Notes: generated by a model not told the origin, from the letters alone. DNA of 64,000 nt from Oscillatoria sp. SIO1A7 (GCA_010672965.1 JAAHFN010000004.1:170199-234198), one strand, 5' to 3'; shown: positions 1 to 9,168, counted from the stretch's first letter. Made by a program: numbers and translations.

Positions 1-196
1 AGCAAAAATAGTCTCGGGAATGCTGTCGCCCCTACGCCCTTAATCGATACTCGATACCGAGCGCTGAATGCCAAATCTAAAAAATATACCCTTGTCTCCC
101 GGTCTTTCGGTCCCCTTGTCTCCTTGTCTCCCGGTCCCCCTTTTTAGTCCCAATGCCCAATGCCCAATGCCCAATGCCCAAAAAAAATCGGCGCTC
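1..196. repeat. Intergenic repeats at window edge
   Basis: No gene is visible here. Bases 8-40 match the inner part of the family A inverted-repeat element (the 'GGGATGCTGTCGCCCCTA' type segment), so an element is probably cut by the window edge. Bases 90-180 are low-complexity tandem runs (CTTGTCTCCCGG type, then CCCAATG heptamers) typical of cyanobacterial STRR sequence. Confidence 0.6.
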
Positions 197-227
197 TTGA
201 CACAAATCGAGAAAATCGTTATATAAT
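197..227 (+). promoter_or_regulatory. Promoter of tRNA-Gly
   Basis: TTGACA at 197-202 and TATAAT at 222-227 are perfect sigma-70 type hexamers, with a rather long 19-base spacer. They end about 38 bases before the mature tRNA, the right distance for a short leader. A TTATAT at 219-224 would give a 16-base spacer and is an alternative -10. Confidence 0.7.
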
Positions 228-265
228 AGGTATCTAGCCCGAAGCGAACCCCCTTCGAGCATTAT

Positions 266-336
266 GCGGACGTAATTCAGTGGTAGAATGTCAGCTTCCC
301 AAGCTGAACGTCGTGGGTTCGAGTCCCATCGTCCGC
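266..336 (+). tRNA. tRNA-Gly (CCC anticodon)
   Basis: The segment folds into a standard cloverleaf. The 7-bp acceptor stem is GCGGACG/CGTCCGC, the D stem ATTC/GAAT, the anticodon stem TCAGC/GCTGA with loop TTCCCAA giving anticodon CCC, and the T stem GTGGG/CCCAT with loop TTCGAGT. The discriminator is T337 and no CCA is encoded. It reads GGG glycine codons. The assignment rests on stem pairing and loop sizes seen directly. Confidence 0.95.
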
Positions 337-337
337 T

Positions 338-633
<296 letters not shown>

Positions 634-1254
634 CTATAAGCTATTTCCCGGTCGGGTAGTCTGGATAATCTGAGTGAGGATGCCCAGAATCGAATCCAGG
701 CTTTGCAAATAATGTTCGCCTCCTTCAATAGACACGATATCTCCCTCCAATTTCAGAAACTTCCAAATACTGGCGGTAGTGACTGCCCCATAAATACAAG
801 CAATCTCATTTTTTTTGCGATCGTTAAAAATTTGCGCCGCTACCATCTCCGCAATACATTGAGGAATCCCCGATTTGATATTGTCATTTTTGGCTTCTAC
901 CAGCACGGCCACCGGCGCTGCCACCTCGAATTGTCTGGGATAATGGCTGATGATAAAATCGCATCGCCCGGTCAGCCCCTTATCGCGATCGAGATTAAAC
1001 TCGATTCCCGAAAAAAGAGCGATTTGACGATTAAAGTTTTTGCGAATTTCAATCAAGACCGGCACCACTATCATCTCGGAACGCGCTTTCTCTGTATTAA
1101 TCTCCAAAGCCAGAGGAATATTTTCTTCTAAAATTTCTTGTAGTAAACTGCTAGGAGCGACGGGAGCGATATCAGGAAATAATTCAACCCGCTCCCGAAT
1201 CGTCAAGTTAAACTTCGTTTCTAGCTCCCCGAGACTAAATTCGCTGTAGGACAT
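634..1254 (-). CDS. PD-(D/E)XK nuclease-like hypothetical protein
   Basis: This 206-residue protein has no signal peptide or membrane segment. Around residues 98-120 it shows GRCDFII followed by VLVEAKND, that is D...ExK spaced as in the PD-(D/E)XK nuclease fold, with hydrophobic strands around both motifs. Many cyanobacteria carry such stand-alone proteins, often called hypothetical or restriction-endonuclease-like. No methylase or partner gene lies beside it, so restriction activity is unsupported. The ATG at 1254 is the natural start. Fold assignment is inference from two motifs; the substrate is unknown. Confidence 0.6.
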   Translation of the reverse strand: MSYSEFSLGELETKFNLTIRERVELFPDIAPVAPSSLLQEILEENIPLALEINTEKARSEMIVVPVLIEIRKNFNRQIALFSGIEFNLDRDKGLTGRCDFIISHYPRQFEVAAPVAVLVEAKNDNIKSGIPQCIAEMVAAQIFNDRKKNEIACIYGAVTTASIWKFLKLEGDIVSIEGGEHYLQSLDSILGILTQIIQTTRPGNSL

Positions 1255-1729
1255 TAGTAGAATCTCCCTTTTGGATTTTAAATCTTGGATTTCTCGGTCA
1301 AATCTTCCTCTACCCCAGTATAGCGGTTCTCAAATTGATGTGATGTCTGGGGCGAAGCATCCCAGTATCGGAATCCTCGCTCAAAGCTAAGAGATAGTCT
1401 CGGGGATGCTGTCGCCCCTAAGTTGTCCACGTTGTCGTTCATTACACTTATTTGAGAAACGCTATATCATCCCCGGACTGGTATGCGATCGCCATCTACG
1501 ACCGGCGCAGTCACGAGTATCGAGTATCGAGAGCGTAGGGGCGACAGCATTCCCAAAACAGCTTTTGCTCTATAGCAGAAATTATTGTATTGGAATGCTT
1601 CGCCCCAGAAACTCATGCCTCTCTCTGGCAACTCCAAAAAGCGGAATTATAAAAAACATACCCTTGAAAGGAGGGGAGAGGAAGAATTTTCTCCCCCACA
1701 CCCCACACCCGACACCCCACACCCTTACC
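1255..1729. repeat. Intergenic: family A element and STRR
   Basis: Bases 1319-1466 are a complete family A inverted-repeat element (148 bases) with ends TATAGCGGTTCTCAAAT and ATTTGAGAAACGCTATA. Bases 1530-1612 hold a partial family A core in the opposite orientation. Bases 1690-1728 are CCCCACACC/CCCGACACC repeats. No gene is seen. Confidence 0.7.
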
Positions 1730-2476
1730 TTATTGCCAAATTTCCGCCAATCGCTCCATCAGATCTTCTGCTAAATCGCAGAGTTCGGTGTAATTCAAGG
1801 CGGACAACTCTCCCTTTAATTCTCGGGTTCCGGCTAATTCTCTATCTTCTTCCAAAACATCCCCAGCTTTATTGCGCCATTGCCAAGGTTCGTCCTGGTG
1901 CTGGCGATAAATCTGCTCTAGCTCGGCGATGACTTGGCTGAAAGATTTATAGCGGAGAAACGCTTTGACCCGGCGGGCGGTTTCGTCCTCGAAAATTTCC
2001 AAACTCTCTAAGAGCGCTTCTAAAGATAGGAAAGAACTTAAGGGCAATTCGTCCTTATCTTCGGCTGGGGCAAATCCCAGCAGCTCCGCTTCAGTTAATG
2101 CCTCGTTCAAACCGACGGCCATATAGCCCAGCAAATCTAAAGCTTGGCTGGGGTTTATAGCTACCGAAATATCGCCGGAACTATCCCCAGAGCGATCGCC
2201 AATAACAAACTGGCATTGCAATCGCCCGACTTCCGGAATAATTAATTCCGAAGTATGACCGAAAAGATCCAGGGGCAGATTGTCGCTCTCTGCAGCGGCT
2301 AAATGGCTTTCGACTTCCATCCATTGCAGATAAGAGCGGACGGCGCAGGCGGCCAGAAGGTTCAGATAAACTTGCTTGCCTTGGGCGGGGGTCGCCTGAC
2401 GGCGGGCAAATTCCTCCGCAAGAGTGCGATCGCGCCGACCTAGAGGGACTTTAATCGTTTCTGCAGTAGCGTACAT
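1730..2476 (-). CDS. DUF1822 family protein
   Basis: This soluble, acidic protein of about 248 residues is recognised as a DUF1822 protein from its N-terminal part (LAEEFARRQ...YLNLLAACAVRSYLQWM, then a VGRLQCQFV strand region). DUF1822 genes are cyanobacterial and usually sit directly after a sigma-70-like gene, as here. The ATG at 2476 is preferred over one five codons upstream, because GGGAGAAG lies at the right distance inside the last codons of the upstream gene. That arrangement implies translational coupling. The biochemical role is unknown; a link to the sigma-like partner is inferred from recurring adjacency. Confidence 0.75.
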   Translation of the reverse strand: MYATAETIKVPLGRRDRTLAEEFARRQATPAQGKQVYLNLLAACAVRSYLQWMEVESHLAAAESDNLPLDLFGHTSELIIPEVGRLQCQFVIGDRSGDSSGDISVAINPSQALDLLGYMAVGLNEALTEAELLGFAPAEDKDELPLSSFLSLEALLESLEIFEDETARRVKAFLRYKSFSQVIAELEQIYRQHQDEPWQWRNKAGDVLEEDRELAGTRELKGELSALNYTELCDLAEDLMERLAEIWQ

Positions 2477-2478
2477 TA

Positions 2479-3249
2479 TTACTTCTCCCATCTTTCAATG
2501 ATTATTTGCAATTCGTTTAATTCCAGCAAAGCATCTAAATCGTATCCTAGTCGTTCGGAGCTTTCCCGCAAAAGCTCGACCAGCAGAGGTAGGCAATGGC
2601 GCTTCCATAAGGACATCAAAGTTTGGTAATTTATATCGTATTGCTTGGCAACTTGCGATAGTTTTACCTTCCTGTCTTCGGCGAGTTTGTAGTCTCGCAC
2701 CAAGCAGTGACAGTTGCACTCCGGGCGAACCGAGTCTTTTGCCTGCAACCGTCCTTCTGGGTCTGCCTCTATATAGACCAACCAGGCTTGCAGCACTTCG
2801 CGCAACTCTTGTTTTTGCTGCTCCTTAAGCCACTGCTCCAAATTGTCTATAGCGCTTTTCTGTTGGTAGAGCTTGCCGTCATCCCCGAGCCAATCTAATA
2901 GGGCTGAGTCGCTTTCAGGAGCAACAGCCACATCCAGAGAAATTTTCCGCCCTTGCTCTTGGCCTCTTTCTCGCAACAACTGCTTGCGCTGATAGCGCAC
3001 ATGAGTCGAGAACCAGCGCAAGAGGCGATCGCGCTTATTCGGCAGCTCCATCTCGAACTCCGGCAGCTTTTTCCTCAGCCAATTAAAGCTATCATTAACG
3101 GCATCCGCATAATCTGTATCTTGCAAGCAACGGCGGCTCAAAGATTTCCAGATTTCCGCCTGGAGCTGCCCAAAAGCAATCTGTCTTTGCCGTTTGTTCT
3201 CCGAGCAGGCTCGGCCAATCAGCTCCCGCAAATATTCATCATCTTTCAT
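2479..3249 (-). CDS. Sigma-70-family-like protein
   Basis: The 256-residue protein resembles the divergent cyanobacterial sigma-70-like proteins that precede DUF1822 genes. Residues about 40-105 look like a region 2 helix bundle with basic and aromatic residues (RLLRWFSTHVRYQRKQLLRERG). Residues about 195-225 look like a region 4 helix-turn-helix (VKLSQVAKQYDINYQTLMSLWKRH, quoted here by its ends at about 195 and 218). A cysteine cluster CNCHC near residue 178 is unusual. It is the first gene of a two-gene unit; its stop is 2 bases from the next start. It may direct transcription of an alternative regulon, but core sigma activity is inferred only. Confidence 0.65.
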   Translation of the reverse strand: MKDDEYLRELIGRACSENKRQRQIAFGQLQAEIWKSLSRRCLQDTDYADAVNDSFNWLRKKLPEFEMELPNKRDRLLRWFSTHVRYQRKQLLRERGQEQGRKISLDVAVAPESDSALLDWLGDDGKLYQQKSAIDNLEQWLKEQQKQELREVLQAWLVYIEADPEGRLQAKDSVRPECNCHCLVRDYKLAEDRKVKLSQVAKQYDINYQTLMSLWKRHCLPLLVELLRESSERLGYDLDALLELNELQIIIERWEK

Positions 3250-3961
3250 AAGTTTTGAGGTTTCAGTTTTAAGGTTTAAGTTAATTTGGCAAGCATCTTC
3301 ATAAATCAGGAGTTACGCATTACCTCTATATCTCGTAGGGGTCAACGGCCGTTGAACCCTACAGTTAGGGCACATCTCTACAAGCCGCGCGTAAGTCCTA
3401 TAAATCTTGAGTTCTTAGCTTAAGAGTTTTGAGTTTTGACTCCTTGGTTAGACCAATTCTTTATGGAGCTGCACGGAATAATAACTTTTATTCGCCGCCT
3501 ACGACAAGCGAGCGCCCGAACGGCGGATTTACAGCTAATATCATGTCGGTTTCAATGCCCCAAAAAAAAGTCAATTCTGCGTAGGACGGGCGTCCGAAAA
3601 GTCCCTCCAGCTCTAAGGGACTTTTCGGAAGCCCGTCCTACGCGAGATTCTAAATTTTTTCTGTGGGTATTTAACCAGACTTGATATAACCCGACACCCC
3701 ACACCCGACACCCGACACCCCACACCCGACACCCGACACCCGACACCCGACACCCGACACCGATGGCGGCCCGACACCGATGGCGGCCCGACACCCGACA
3801 CCCGACACCCGACACCGATGGCGGCCCGACACCCGACACCCGACACCCGACACCGATGGCGGCCCGACACCCGACACCCAAGATAAAATTTTCTGGATAG
3901 CCGTAGTATTGGTAGCGCCAAATCCGGGGGAGAATGCGGCTGCTATCTTGGAAATTGGAAG
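3250..3961. repeat. Intergenic: family C and B elements, STRR
   Basis: Bases 3308-3399 are a family C element (ends AGGAGTTACGCA and GCGTAAGTCCT). Bases 3539-3687 are a family B element (ATATCATGTCGGTTTCA ... TTAACCAGACTTGATAT) with inner GTAGGACGGGCGTCC inverted arms. Bases 3690-3880 are ACACCCG heptamers broken by GATGGCGGCCCG units. Bases 3881-3961 do not match psbA or anything I recognise. Long open frames crossing the heptamers are repeat artefacts. Confidence 0.75.
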
Positions 3962-4154
3962 TTCGCGCTGTTGAATGGTGGTCGTCATAATTGCCTATGA
4001 TTGCTATGAGATTTTCAAGGTATGCGGTAGTGATTTCTCTACCGTTGTTTCTAATATAACGCCAATATTGAGTTTTGTAAAGGGTTTTTAGGTATTTTTT
4101 ACATGATTTGTTTTTATCGGTTCTATGAGCCATGCTTATCAATGGGAATGGGGA
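3962..4154 (-). pseudogene. psbA: psbA 5' remnant (promoter, leader, 9 codons)
   Basis: These 193 bases align without gaps to 5561-5753, the start of the intact psbA, at a constant offset of 1599 and with about five substitutions. Kept are the start codon (3988), nine codons reading MTTTIQQRE, the leader hairpin and both promoter hexamers (-10 at 4053-4058, -35 at 4076-4081). After codon 9 the homology ends abruptly and the frame runs into heptamer repeats. Upstream homology resumes at 4207-4340 against 5907-6166. This is a tandem psbA copy that lost its body, or a partial duplication. Its promoter may still fire. Confidence 0.85.
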
Positions 4155-4421
4155 GTTTTGAGTTTTGAGTTTTGAGTTTTGAGTTTTGAGTTTTGAATTG
4201 GGAAGAGCGGAATTGGGCGCAGGCGGGACGCCCGCGCTACGACTATTAGATTCCCTTGCACTCTTATCTACTGGTCCAATTTAATCAATATTGGCCCGCT
4301 CGCCAAAACTTAAAACTTAAAACTCCCCAATACCCCATGCCCATTTTCCTGGCAAGTCGCAAAGCTCGCGATCGCATTCCCAAGATTCCCATTCCCACGC
4401 ATTCCTAAAAATTCCCAAACA
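4155..4421. repeat. Duplicated psbA upstream flank
   Basis: Bases 4156-4195 are TTTTGAG heptamers. Bases 4207-4340 match 5907-6166 upstream of the intact psbA, except that the latter carries a 126-base insertion, so the CTA at 4243-4245 is the empty target site. No gene is seen. Confidence 0.7.
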
Positions 4422-4452
4422 AAAAGCGCTCTCTATTATAGAGAGCGCTTTT
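4422..4452 (-). terminator. psbA intrinsic terminator
   Basis: A perfect 14-bp inverted repeat (AAAAGCGCTCTCTA at 4422-4435, its complement at 4439-4452) with a 3-base loop lies 52 bases past the psbA stop. Reading leftwards, the stem ends in a T run. It is nearly symmetric and could also stop rightward transcription. Confidence 0.9.
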
Positions 4453-4504
4453 ATACTCAGTATCGGTCCAATGTAAAAGACTGAAGAGATACTAAATTAT
4501 GCAA

Positions 4505-5587
4505 TTAGCCATTGATTTGAGGAGCAGCCAATGCTACTGGAGCTGCTTCGCCCGAAGCCAAATCCAAGGGGAAGTTGTGAGCGTTACGTTCGTGCATCAC
4601 TTCCATACCCAAGTTGGCACGGTTGATCACATCAGCCCAGGTGGAAACCACGCGACCTTGTGAGTCGATGATCGACTGGTTGAAGTTGAAACCGTTGAGG
4701 TTGAAGGCCATCGTGGACACACCCAGTGCGGTGAACCAGATACCTACCACCGGCCATGCACCCAAGAAGAAGTGCAAGGAACGGCTGTTGTTAAAGCTGG
4801 CATATTGGAAAATCAGACGACCGAAGTAACCGTGAGCGGCTACGATGTTGTAGGTTTCTTCCTCTTGGCCGAACTTGTAGCCATAGTTCTGAGATTCGAC
4901 TTCAGTGGTTTCGCGAACCAGAGAAGAGGTCACCAGAGAACCGTGCATGGCGCTGAACAGGGATCCGCCGAAGACGCCTGCGACACCCAGCATGTGGAAG
5001 GGGTGCATCAGGATGTTGTGTTCGGCTTGGAACACGATCATGAAGTTGAAGGTTCCAGAGATACCCAGAGGCATACCGTCGGAGAAAGAACCTTGACCGA
5101 TGGGGTAGATCAAGAATACTGCGGTAGCGGCGCTAACTGGAGCGCTGTAAGCAACGCAGATCCAAGGACGCATTCCCAAGCGGTAGCTCAGTTCCCACTG
5201 ACGACCCATGTAGCAGAAGATGCCAATGAGGAAGTGGAATACCACCAACTGGTAGGGGCCACCGTTGTATAGCCACTCGTCCAAGCTAGCTGCTTCCCAG
5301 ATTGGGTAGAAGTGCAGGCCAATGGCGTTGGAAGAGGGGACAACTGCACCAGAAATGATGTTGTTGCCATACAGCAGAGAACCGGCTACCGGCTCGCGGA
5401 TACCGTCGATGTCAACGGGAGGCGCGGCGATGAAGGCGATGATGTAGCAGGTGGTGGCGGTCAGCAGAGTAGGGATCATCAGGACACCGAACCAACCCAC
5501 ATAGAGGCGGTTGTTGGTGCTGGTAACCCACTGGCAGAACCGTTCCCACAAGGAAGCGCTTTCGCGCTGTTGAATGGTGGTCGTCAT
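4505..5587 (-). CDS. psbA: Photosystem II D1 protein
   Basis: This 360-residue D1 is the thylakoid reaction-centre subunit that binds the primary donor, pheophytin, QB and most ligands of the oxygen-evolving Mn cluster. Visible landmarks include Tyr161 (TyrZ) in VFLIYPIGQ, the QB-pocket stretch with Ser264 in [10 protein letters not shown], and the 16-residue C-terminal extension after Leu-Asp-Leu-Ala344 that CtpA removes. Residue 130 is Gln (GRQWELS), the form usual in standard or low-light D1 rather than the Glu130 high-light isoform. The gene is monocistronic with its own promoter and terminator. A decayed 5' copy lies just downstream. Confidence 0.99.
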   Translation of the reverse strand: MTTTIQQRESASLWERFCQWVTSTNNRLYVGWFGVLMIPTLLTATTCYIIAFIAAPPVDIDGIREPVAGSLLYGNNIISGAVVPSSNAIGLHFYPIWEAASLDEWLYNGGPYQLVVFHFLIGIFCYMGRQWELSYRLGMRPWICVAYSAPVSAATAVFLIYPIGQGSFSDGMPLGISGTFNFMIVFQAEHNILMHPFHMLGVAGVFGGSLFSAMHGSLVTSSLVRETTEVESQNYGYKFGQEEETYNIVAAHGYFGRLIFQYASFNNSRSLHFFLGAWPVVGIWFTALGVSTMAFNLNGFNFNQSIIDSQGRVVSTWADVINRANLGMEVMHERNAHNFPLDLASGEAAPVALAAPQING

Positions 5588-5623
5588 AATTGCCTATGAT
5601 TGCTATGAGATTTTCAAGGTATG

Positions 5624-5680
5624 CGGTAGTGATTTCTCTACCGTTGTTTCTAATATAACGCCAATATTGAGTTTTGTAAA
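5624..5680 (-). promoter_or_regulatory. psbA promoter and leader hairpin
   Basis: Read leftwards, TTTACA (5680-5675) and TATATT (5657-5652) are 17 bases apart, a good sigma-70 promoter. This implies a leader of roughly 55-60 bases. The leader contains a 6-bp hairpin, CGGTAG/CTACCG (5643-5638 with 5629-5624). All of these are conserved in the remnant copy at 4025-4081. Confidence 0.8.
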
Positions 5681-5753
5681 GGGTTTTGAAGTATTTTTTA
5701 CATGATTTGTTTTTATCTGCCCTATGAGCCATGCTTATCAATGGGAATGGGGA

Positions 5754-6204
5754 ATAGGGAATGGGGCATTGGGCATGGGGCATTGGACCCTTGAAAGTGC
5801 GCTTGAGAGTTCGAGCGCTTGAGAGTTGGACTCCCTCGACAGGCTCGGGACATACCTATGCGCTTCGCGCAGGCTAAGCCAACGACAGGGCTAAGGAAAA
5901 AACTGGGAATTGGGCGCAGGCGGGACGCCCCCGCTACGACTAGGGACTTGCAAGTTAATAATGTACCGGCTATGCCCTCCGGGCAGGCTTTCGCCTACGA
6001 CAAGCGAGCGCCCGAACGGTGTCGGTTAAAGAACACTATTACTGGTACTTTATTTCTGCGCAAGTCCCCTATTAGATTCTCTTGCACCCTTATCTACTGG
6101 TCCGATTGCAGCATAATTGGCCCGCTCGCCAAAACTTAAAACTTAAAACTCCCCAATGCCCCATTCCCAATGCCCAATGCCCATGCCCACATATATATAT
6201 AGAG
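5754..6204. repeat. psbA/catalase intergenic region
   Basis: Bases 5754-5800 are GGGCATT repeats. Bases 5907-5942 and 6069-6166 are homologous to 4207-4340. Between them sits the inserted element described separately. Bases 6167-6190 are CCCAATG heptamers. TATATATATA at 6191-6200 directly precedes the catalase start; no good Shine-Dalgarno is seen there. Confidence 0.7.
5943..6068. mobile_element. Miniature inverted-repeat element with target duplication
   Basis: A 126-base element with perfect 9-base inverted ends, GGGACTTGC and GCAAGTCCC, is flanked by direct CTA (5940-5942 and 6069-6071). The homologous sequence at 4241-4250 reads straight through a single CTA, giving the empty site. It encodes nothing, so any transposase would act in trans. 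The ends resemble the family C ends AGGACTTACGCA. A TA duplication with slightly uneven ends is equally compatible. Confidence 0.8.
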
Positions 6205-7674
6205 ATGACCGAGAAAAAAAACCTGACTACCAGTTTCGGAATTCCGGTGGATGACAACCAGAATTCTCTGACCGCAGGCGATCGCGGACCTGTGTTAGTC
6301 CAAGATTTCCATCTGCTGGAAAAGCTGGCCCATTTCAACCGAGAGCGGATTCCCGAGCGGGTGGTTCACGCGAAAGGTGCCGGAGCCCACGGCTATTTTG
6401 AGCTGACGGCGGATGTCAGCCAATGGACAAAGGCCAAGTTTCTGGAGGCAGCAGGAAAGCGGACCCCAGTTTTTGTGCGCTTTTCTACTGTAGGCGGCGA
6501 AAAAGGATCGGCGGATACGGCGCGAGACCCACGCGGTTTTGCAGTGAAGTTTTACACCGAGGAAGGAAACTACGATTTGGTGGGCAATAATACGCCTACT
6601 TTTTTTATCCGCGACCCTCTCAAGTTTCCCGATTTAGTCCACAGCCAAAAGCGCAATCCCCAGACAAATTGTAAAGACGCGAATGCCGTTTGGGATTTCT
6701 TTTCTCTGAGCCCGGAATCCCTGCATCAGGTGACTATCCTGTATTCCGATCGCGGCACTCCTAAGTCCTATAGGCATATGAACGGCTATGGCAGCCATAC
6801 TTTTCAATGGATTAACGCTGAAGGTCAGAGCTTTTGGGTTAAGTATCACTTCAAGACCAACCAAGGGATTAAAAATTTTACTCGGGAAGAAGCAAACCGT
6901 ATGGCGGGAGACAATCCAGACTATGCGACCCAGGATTTATTCGAGGCGATCGCCAGCGATAATTATCCCTCTTGGACGGTTCGGATGCAGATTATGCCGG
7001 TGGCAGAAGCAGCAGCCTACCGCTTCGATCCCTTCGACCTGACCAAGGTCTGGTCTCATAAAGATTATCCGTTAATTGAGATAGGTCGCTTGGTTCTCGA
7101 TCGCAATCCCGAAAATTACTTTGCCGAAGTCGAACAGGCGGCTTTTTCTCCTTCTAATGTCGTACCGGGGATTAGTTTTTCTCCAGACAAAATGCTACAA
7201 GGGCGGCTGTTTGCTTATCCCGATGCTCATCGCTATCGCCTGGGCGGCAACTATGGTTCTCTACCTATCAATTGTCCCCACGCGACCAAGGCAGCAAACT
7301 ATCAGCGGGATGGAGCGATGCGCTTTGACGAGAATGGTGGGTCGAGCGTTAATTACGAGCCCAATAGCTTTGGCGGACCGACGGAATCGCCAGAATACAA
7401 GGAGCCGCCATTGGCATTGTCGGGTAGGGCAGAGCGTCGCTCTTTTGAGCGGAACGATCGCGACTTTTTACAGGCAGGAGAGTTGTATCGGGTATTAACC
7501 GAAGAGCAGAAAGCTCGTCTCGCGGACAATATTGTAGATAGCATGAAGCCGGTTAAGCGCGAGATTCAACTGCGCCAGATTTCCCATTTCTACAAAGCAG
7601 ACCCAGACTACGGCGATCGCGTCGCCCAAGGTTTGGGTATCGATATCCAGAAAGAATTGCCAGAGCTGGGCTAA
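6205..7674 (+). CDS. Monofunctional heme catalase
   Basis: The 489-residue enzyme turns hydrogen peroxide into water and oxygen. The distal histidine is in [12 protein letters not shown] (about residue 55), the distal asparagine in [11 protein letters not shown] (about 128), and the proximal heme-ligand tyrosine in [14 protein letters not shown] (about 340). Length fits the small-subunit clade without a C-terminal flavodoxin-like domain. The ATG at 6205 ([12 protein letters not shown]) is chosen because the earlier in-frame ATG reads through repeat sequence. Typical heme catalases are uncommon in cyanobacteria. It is followed 88 bases later by cbiD but probably forms its own unit. Confidence 0.97.
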   Translation: MTEKKNLTTSFGIPVDDNQNSLTAGDRGPVLVQDFHLLEKLAHFNRERIPERVVHAKGAGAHGYFELTADVSQWTKAKFLEAAGKRTPVFVRFSTVGGEKGSADTARDPRGFAVKFYTEEGNYDLVGNNTPTFFIRDPLKFPDLVHSQKRNPQTNCKDANAVWDFFSLSPESLHQVTILYSDRGTPKSYRHMNGYGSHTFQWINAEGQSFWVKYHFKTNQGIKNFTREEANRMAGDNPDYATQDLFEAIASDNYPSWTVRMQIMPVAEAAAYRFDPFDLTKVWSHKDYPLIEIGRLVLDRNPENYFAEVEQAAFSPSNVVPGISFSPDKMLQGRLFAYPDAHRYRLGGNYGSLPINCPHATKAANYQRDGAMRFDENGGSSVNYEPNSFGGPTESPEYKEPPLALSGRAERRSFERNDRDFLQAGELYRVLTEEQKARLADNIVDSMKPVKREIQLRQISHFYKADPDYGDRVAQGLGIDIQKELPELG

Positions 7675-7762
7675 TTGATTGGGTATTTTGGATTTTGTAT
7701 GTAGGGTTCGCAATGCGAACCCTATATTGTTCTTTTATAAAAATCAAACTCGCAAGGTAATA

Positions 7763-8872
7763 ATGGCACGCACTGGCTATACATTACCAGTTTTCGCCGT
7801 AGCTGCGGCGAAAGCTGCATTGATAAGAGTTATAGAAAAAACCGATATTGCTTCTGGGAAGAGAGACTTACCAAGGGCGATCGCTCTAGACTTGCTTCCA
7901 GAAACGGCGGAAATTCCCATCCAGCAAGTCGCCGCTTTAGACGCGAATTCTGCCTTAGCCGTTACTCTCAGCGACCCGGGAGATAATCTAGATTTAACTC
8001 GCAATACGCCAATTTGGGCTTGGGTCTTGTGCGAGGAGCGAGGCGAACTGACAAGTCAGCAGGGCGATCGCGCTTTAATTTTAGAAGCAGGTGAAGGCTT
8101 GGGCAAAACCAGTGCCGGAGAAGCCGCTATATATAGTTATGCTCGCCGACTTTTTGAGACTAATTTATTGCCTTTGATTCCCGAGGATAAAACTGCGATC
8201 GTCCGCATTATCCTCCCAGAAGGCCGCCAGCTAGCCCAACGCACTTCTAACGAAGCATTTGGGATTTTAGAAGGATTGGCGCTTTTGGGAACGAGCGGTA
8301 TTTCAGCGCCGCTTTCCGCTGCGGATCACCTGGAAAAATTTCGCCAAGACTTGCAAACTAAAGTACAAACTTGTACTAATCTGGTTTTTTGTTTGGGAAA
8401 TAACGGCCAGCAGGTAGCGCGGCGATTGGGTATAGCGGAAACTGCTGTGGTGCAAACGGGCAATTGGATTGGCGCGCTTTTAGTAGAAGCCGGATTGTGC
8501 GGAGCAGAGTCGGTATTGTTAATTGGCTATCAGGGCAAGCTGATTAAATTGGCTGGCGGTATTTTTAACACTTCTAGCCATTTGGCGGATGCTAAATTAG
8601 AAATTATCGCTGCGGCGGTGGTGCGATCGGGGGGAAATCTGGAGGCGGTGCAAGCAGTTCTTGATGCCCAAACTGCGGATGGAGCTTATAAAGAACTGGT
8701 AAAACTGGGATTGGCTGAAGCAGTCTTTGGCTATTTGGCAGAACGGATTGCGATCGCGGCGCGAGATTACGTCCAAAAATATGCTGGGGTGTCTTTGGAA
8801 ATAGGGGCGATTTTGTTCGATCGCCAGGGAGCGATCGTGGCTAAGGAGAAGGGTGTAGGGTGTAGGGTGTAG
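7763..8872 (+). CDS. cbiD: Cobalt-precorrin-5B C1-methyltransferase
   Basis: CbiD methylates C1 of cobalt-precorrin-5B with S-adenosylmethionine in anaerobic-route cobalamin synthesis. The N-terminus MARTGYTLPVFAVAAAKAAL, GLGKTSAGEAAIY and the glycine-rich stretch near residue 240 (LIGYQGKLIKLAGGIFNTSS, ends quoted) are characteristic. The ATG at 7763 follows AAGG at a suitable distance; a longer in-frame version would include unrelated upstream codons. The last residues (GVGCRV) and the stop are encoded by TGTAGGG heptamers, so the repeat array defines the C-terminus. The product is about 369 residues. No cobalamin riboswitch is evident in the 88-base gap. Confidence 0.93.
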   Translation: MARTGYTLPVFAVAAAKAALIRVIEKTDIASGKRDLPRAIALDLLPETAEIPIQQVAALDANSALAVTLSDPGDNLDLTRNTPIWAWVLCEERGELTSQQGDRALILEAGEGLGKTSAGEAAIYSYARRLFETNLLPLIPEDKTAIVRIILPEGRQLAQRTSNEAFGILEGLALLGTSGISAPLSAADHLEKFRQDLQTKVQTCTNLVFCLGNNGQQVARRLGIAETAVVQTGNWIGALLVEAGLCGAESVLLIGYQGKLIKLAGGIFNTSSHLADAKLEIIAAAVVRSGGNLEAVQAVLDAQTADGAYKELVKLGLAEAVFGYLAERIAIAARDYVQKYAGVSLEIGAILFDRQGAIVAKEKGVGCRV

Positions 8873-9168
8873 GGTGTAGGGAATGGGGCATTGGGCATTG
8901 GGCATTGGGGCTAGTGTAGGGTGCGCAATGCGCACCATAACAGGACTTACGCAAATCGTCAGATCGCTCGCTATATATAGATAGTGGTGCGCATTGCACA
9001 CCCTACAGATACCTACAGATAGAATCTATGCGTAAGTCCTTCATAAGCTACTTATACCAATACTAAATCATTAGCGATATATGAGAAATCAGGTTTTTAA
9101 ACCCCCCGGTTTTCTAAGCCCAGTCTTATTCTATTTACATTCAATTCGTTCGATGGAGATAACAAAAA
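8873..9168. repeat. STRR and family C element
   Basis: Bases 8850-8880 are GTGTAGG heptamers continuing from cbiD, followed by GGGCATT. Bases 8942-9040 are a family C element with perfect 12-base ends AGGACTTACGCA/TGCGTAAGTCCT and inner GGTGCGCA arms. Bases 9041-9168 hold only the leader of the next gene, including GGAGAT at 9155-9160. Confidence 0.75.

Noticed and set aside
3613..4142. Overlapping long open frames with GCRVSG-type repeats
   Set aside because: They are translations of ACACCCG heptamers, open in several frames because the repeat lacks stop codons. Only the psbA remnant part is meaningful.
7675..7762. Cobalamin riboswitch before cbiD
   Set aside because: The gap is only 88 bases and shows none of the conserved B12-box bases.
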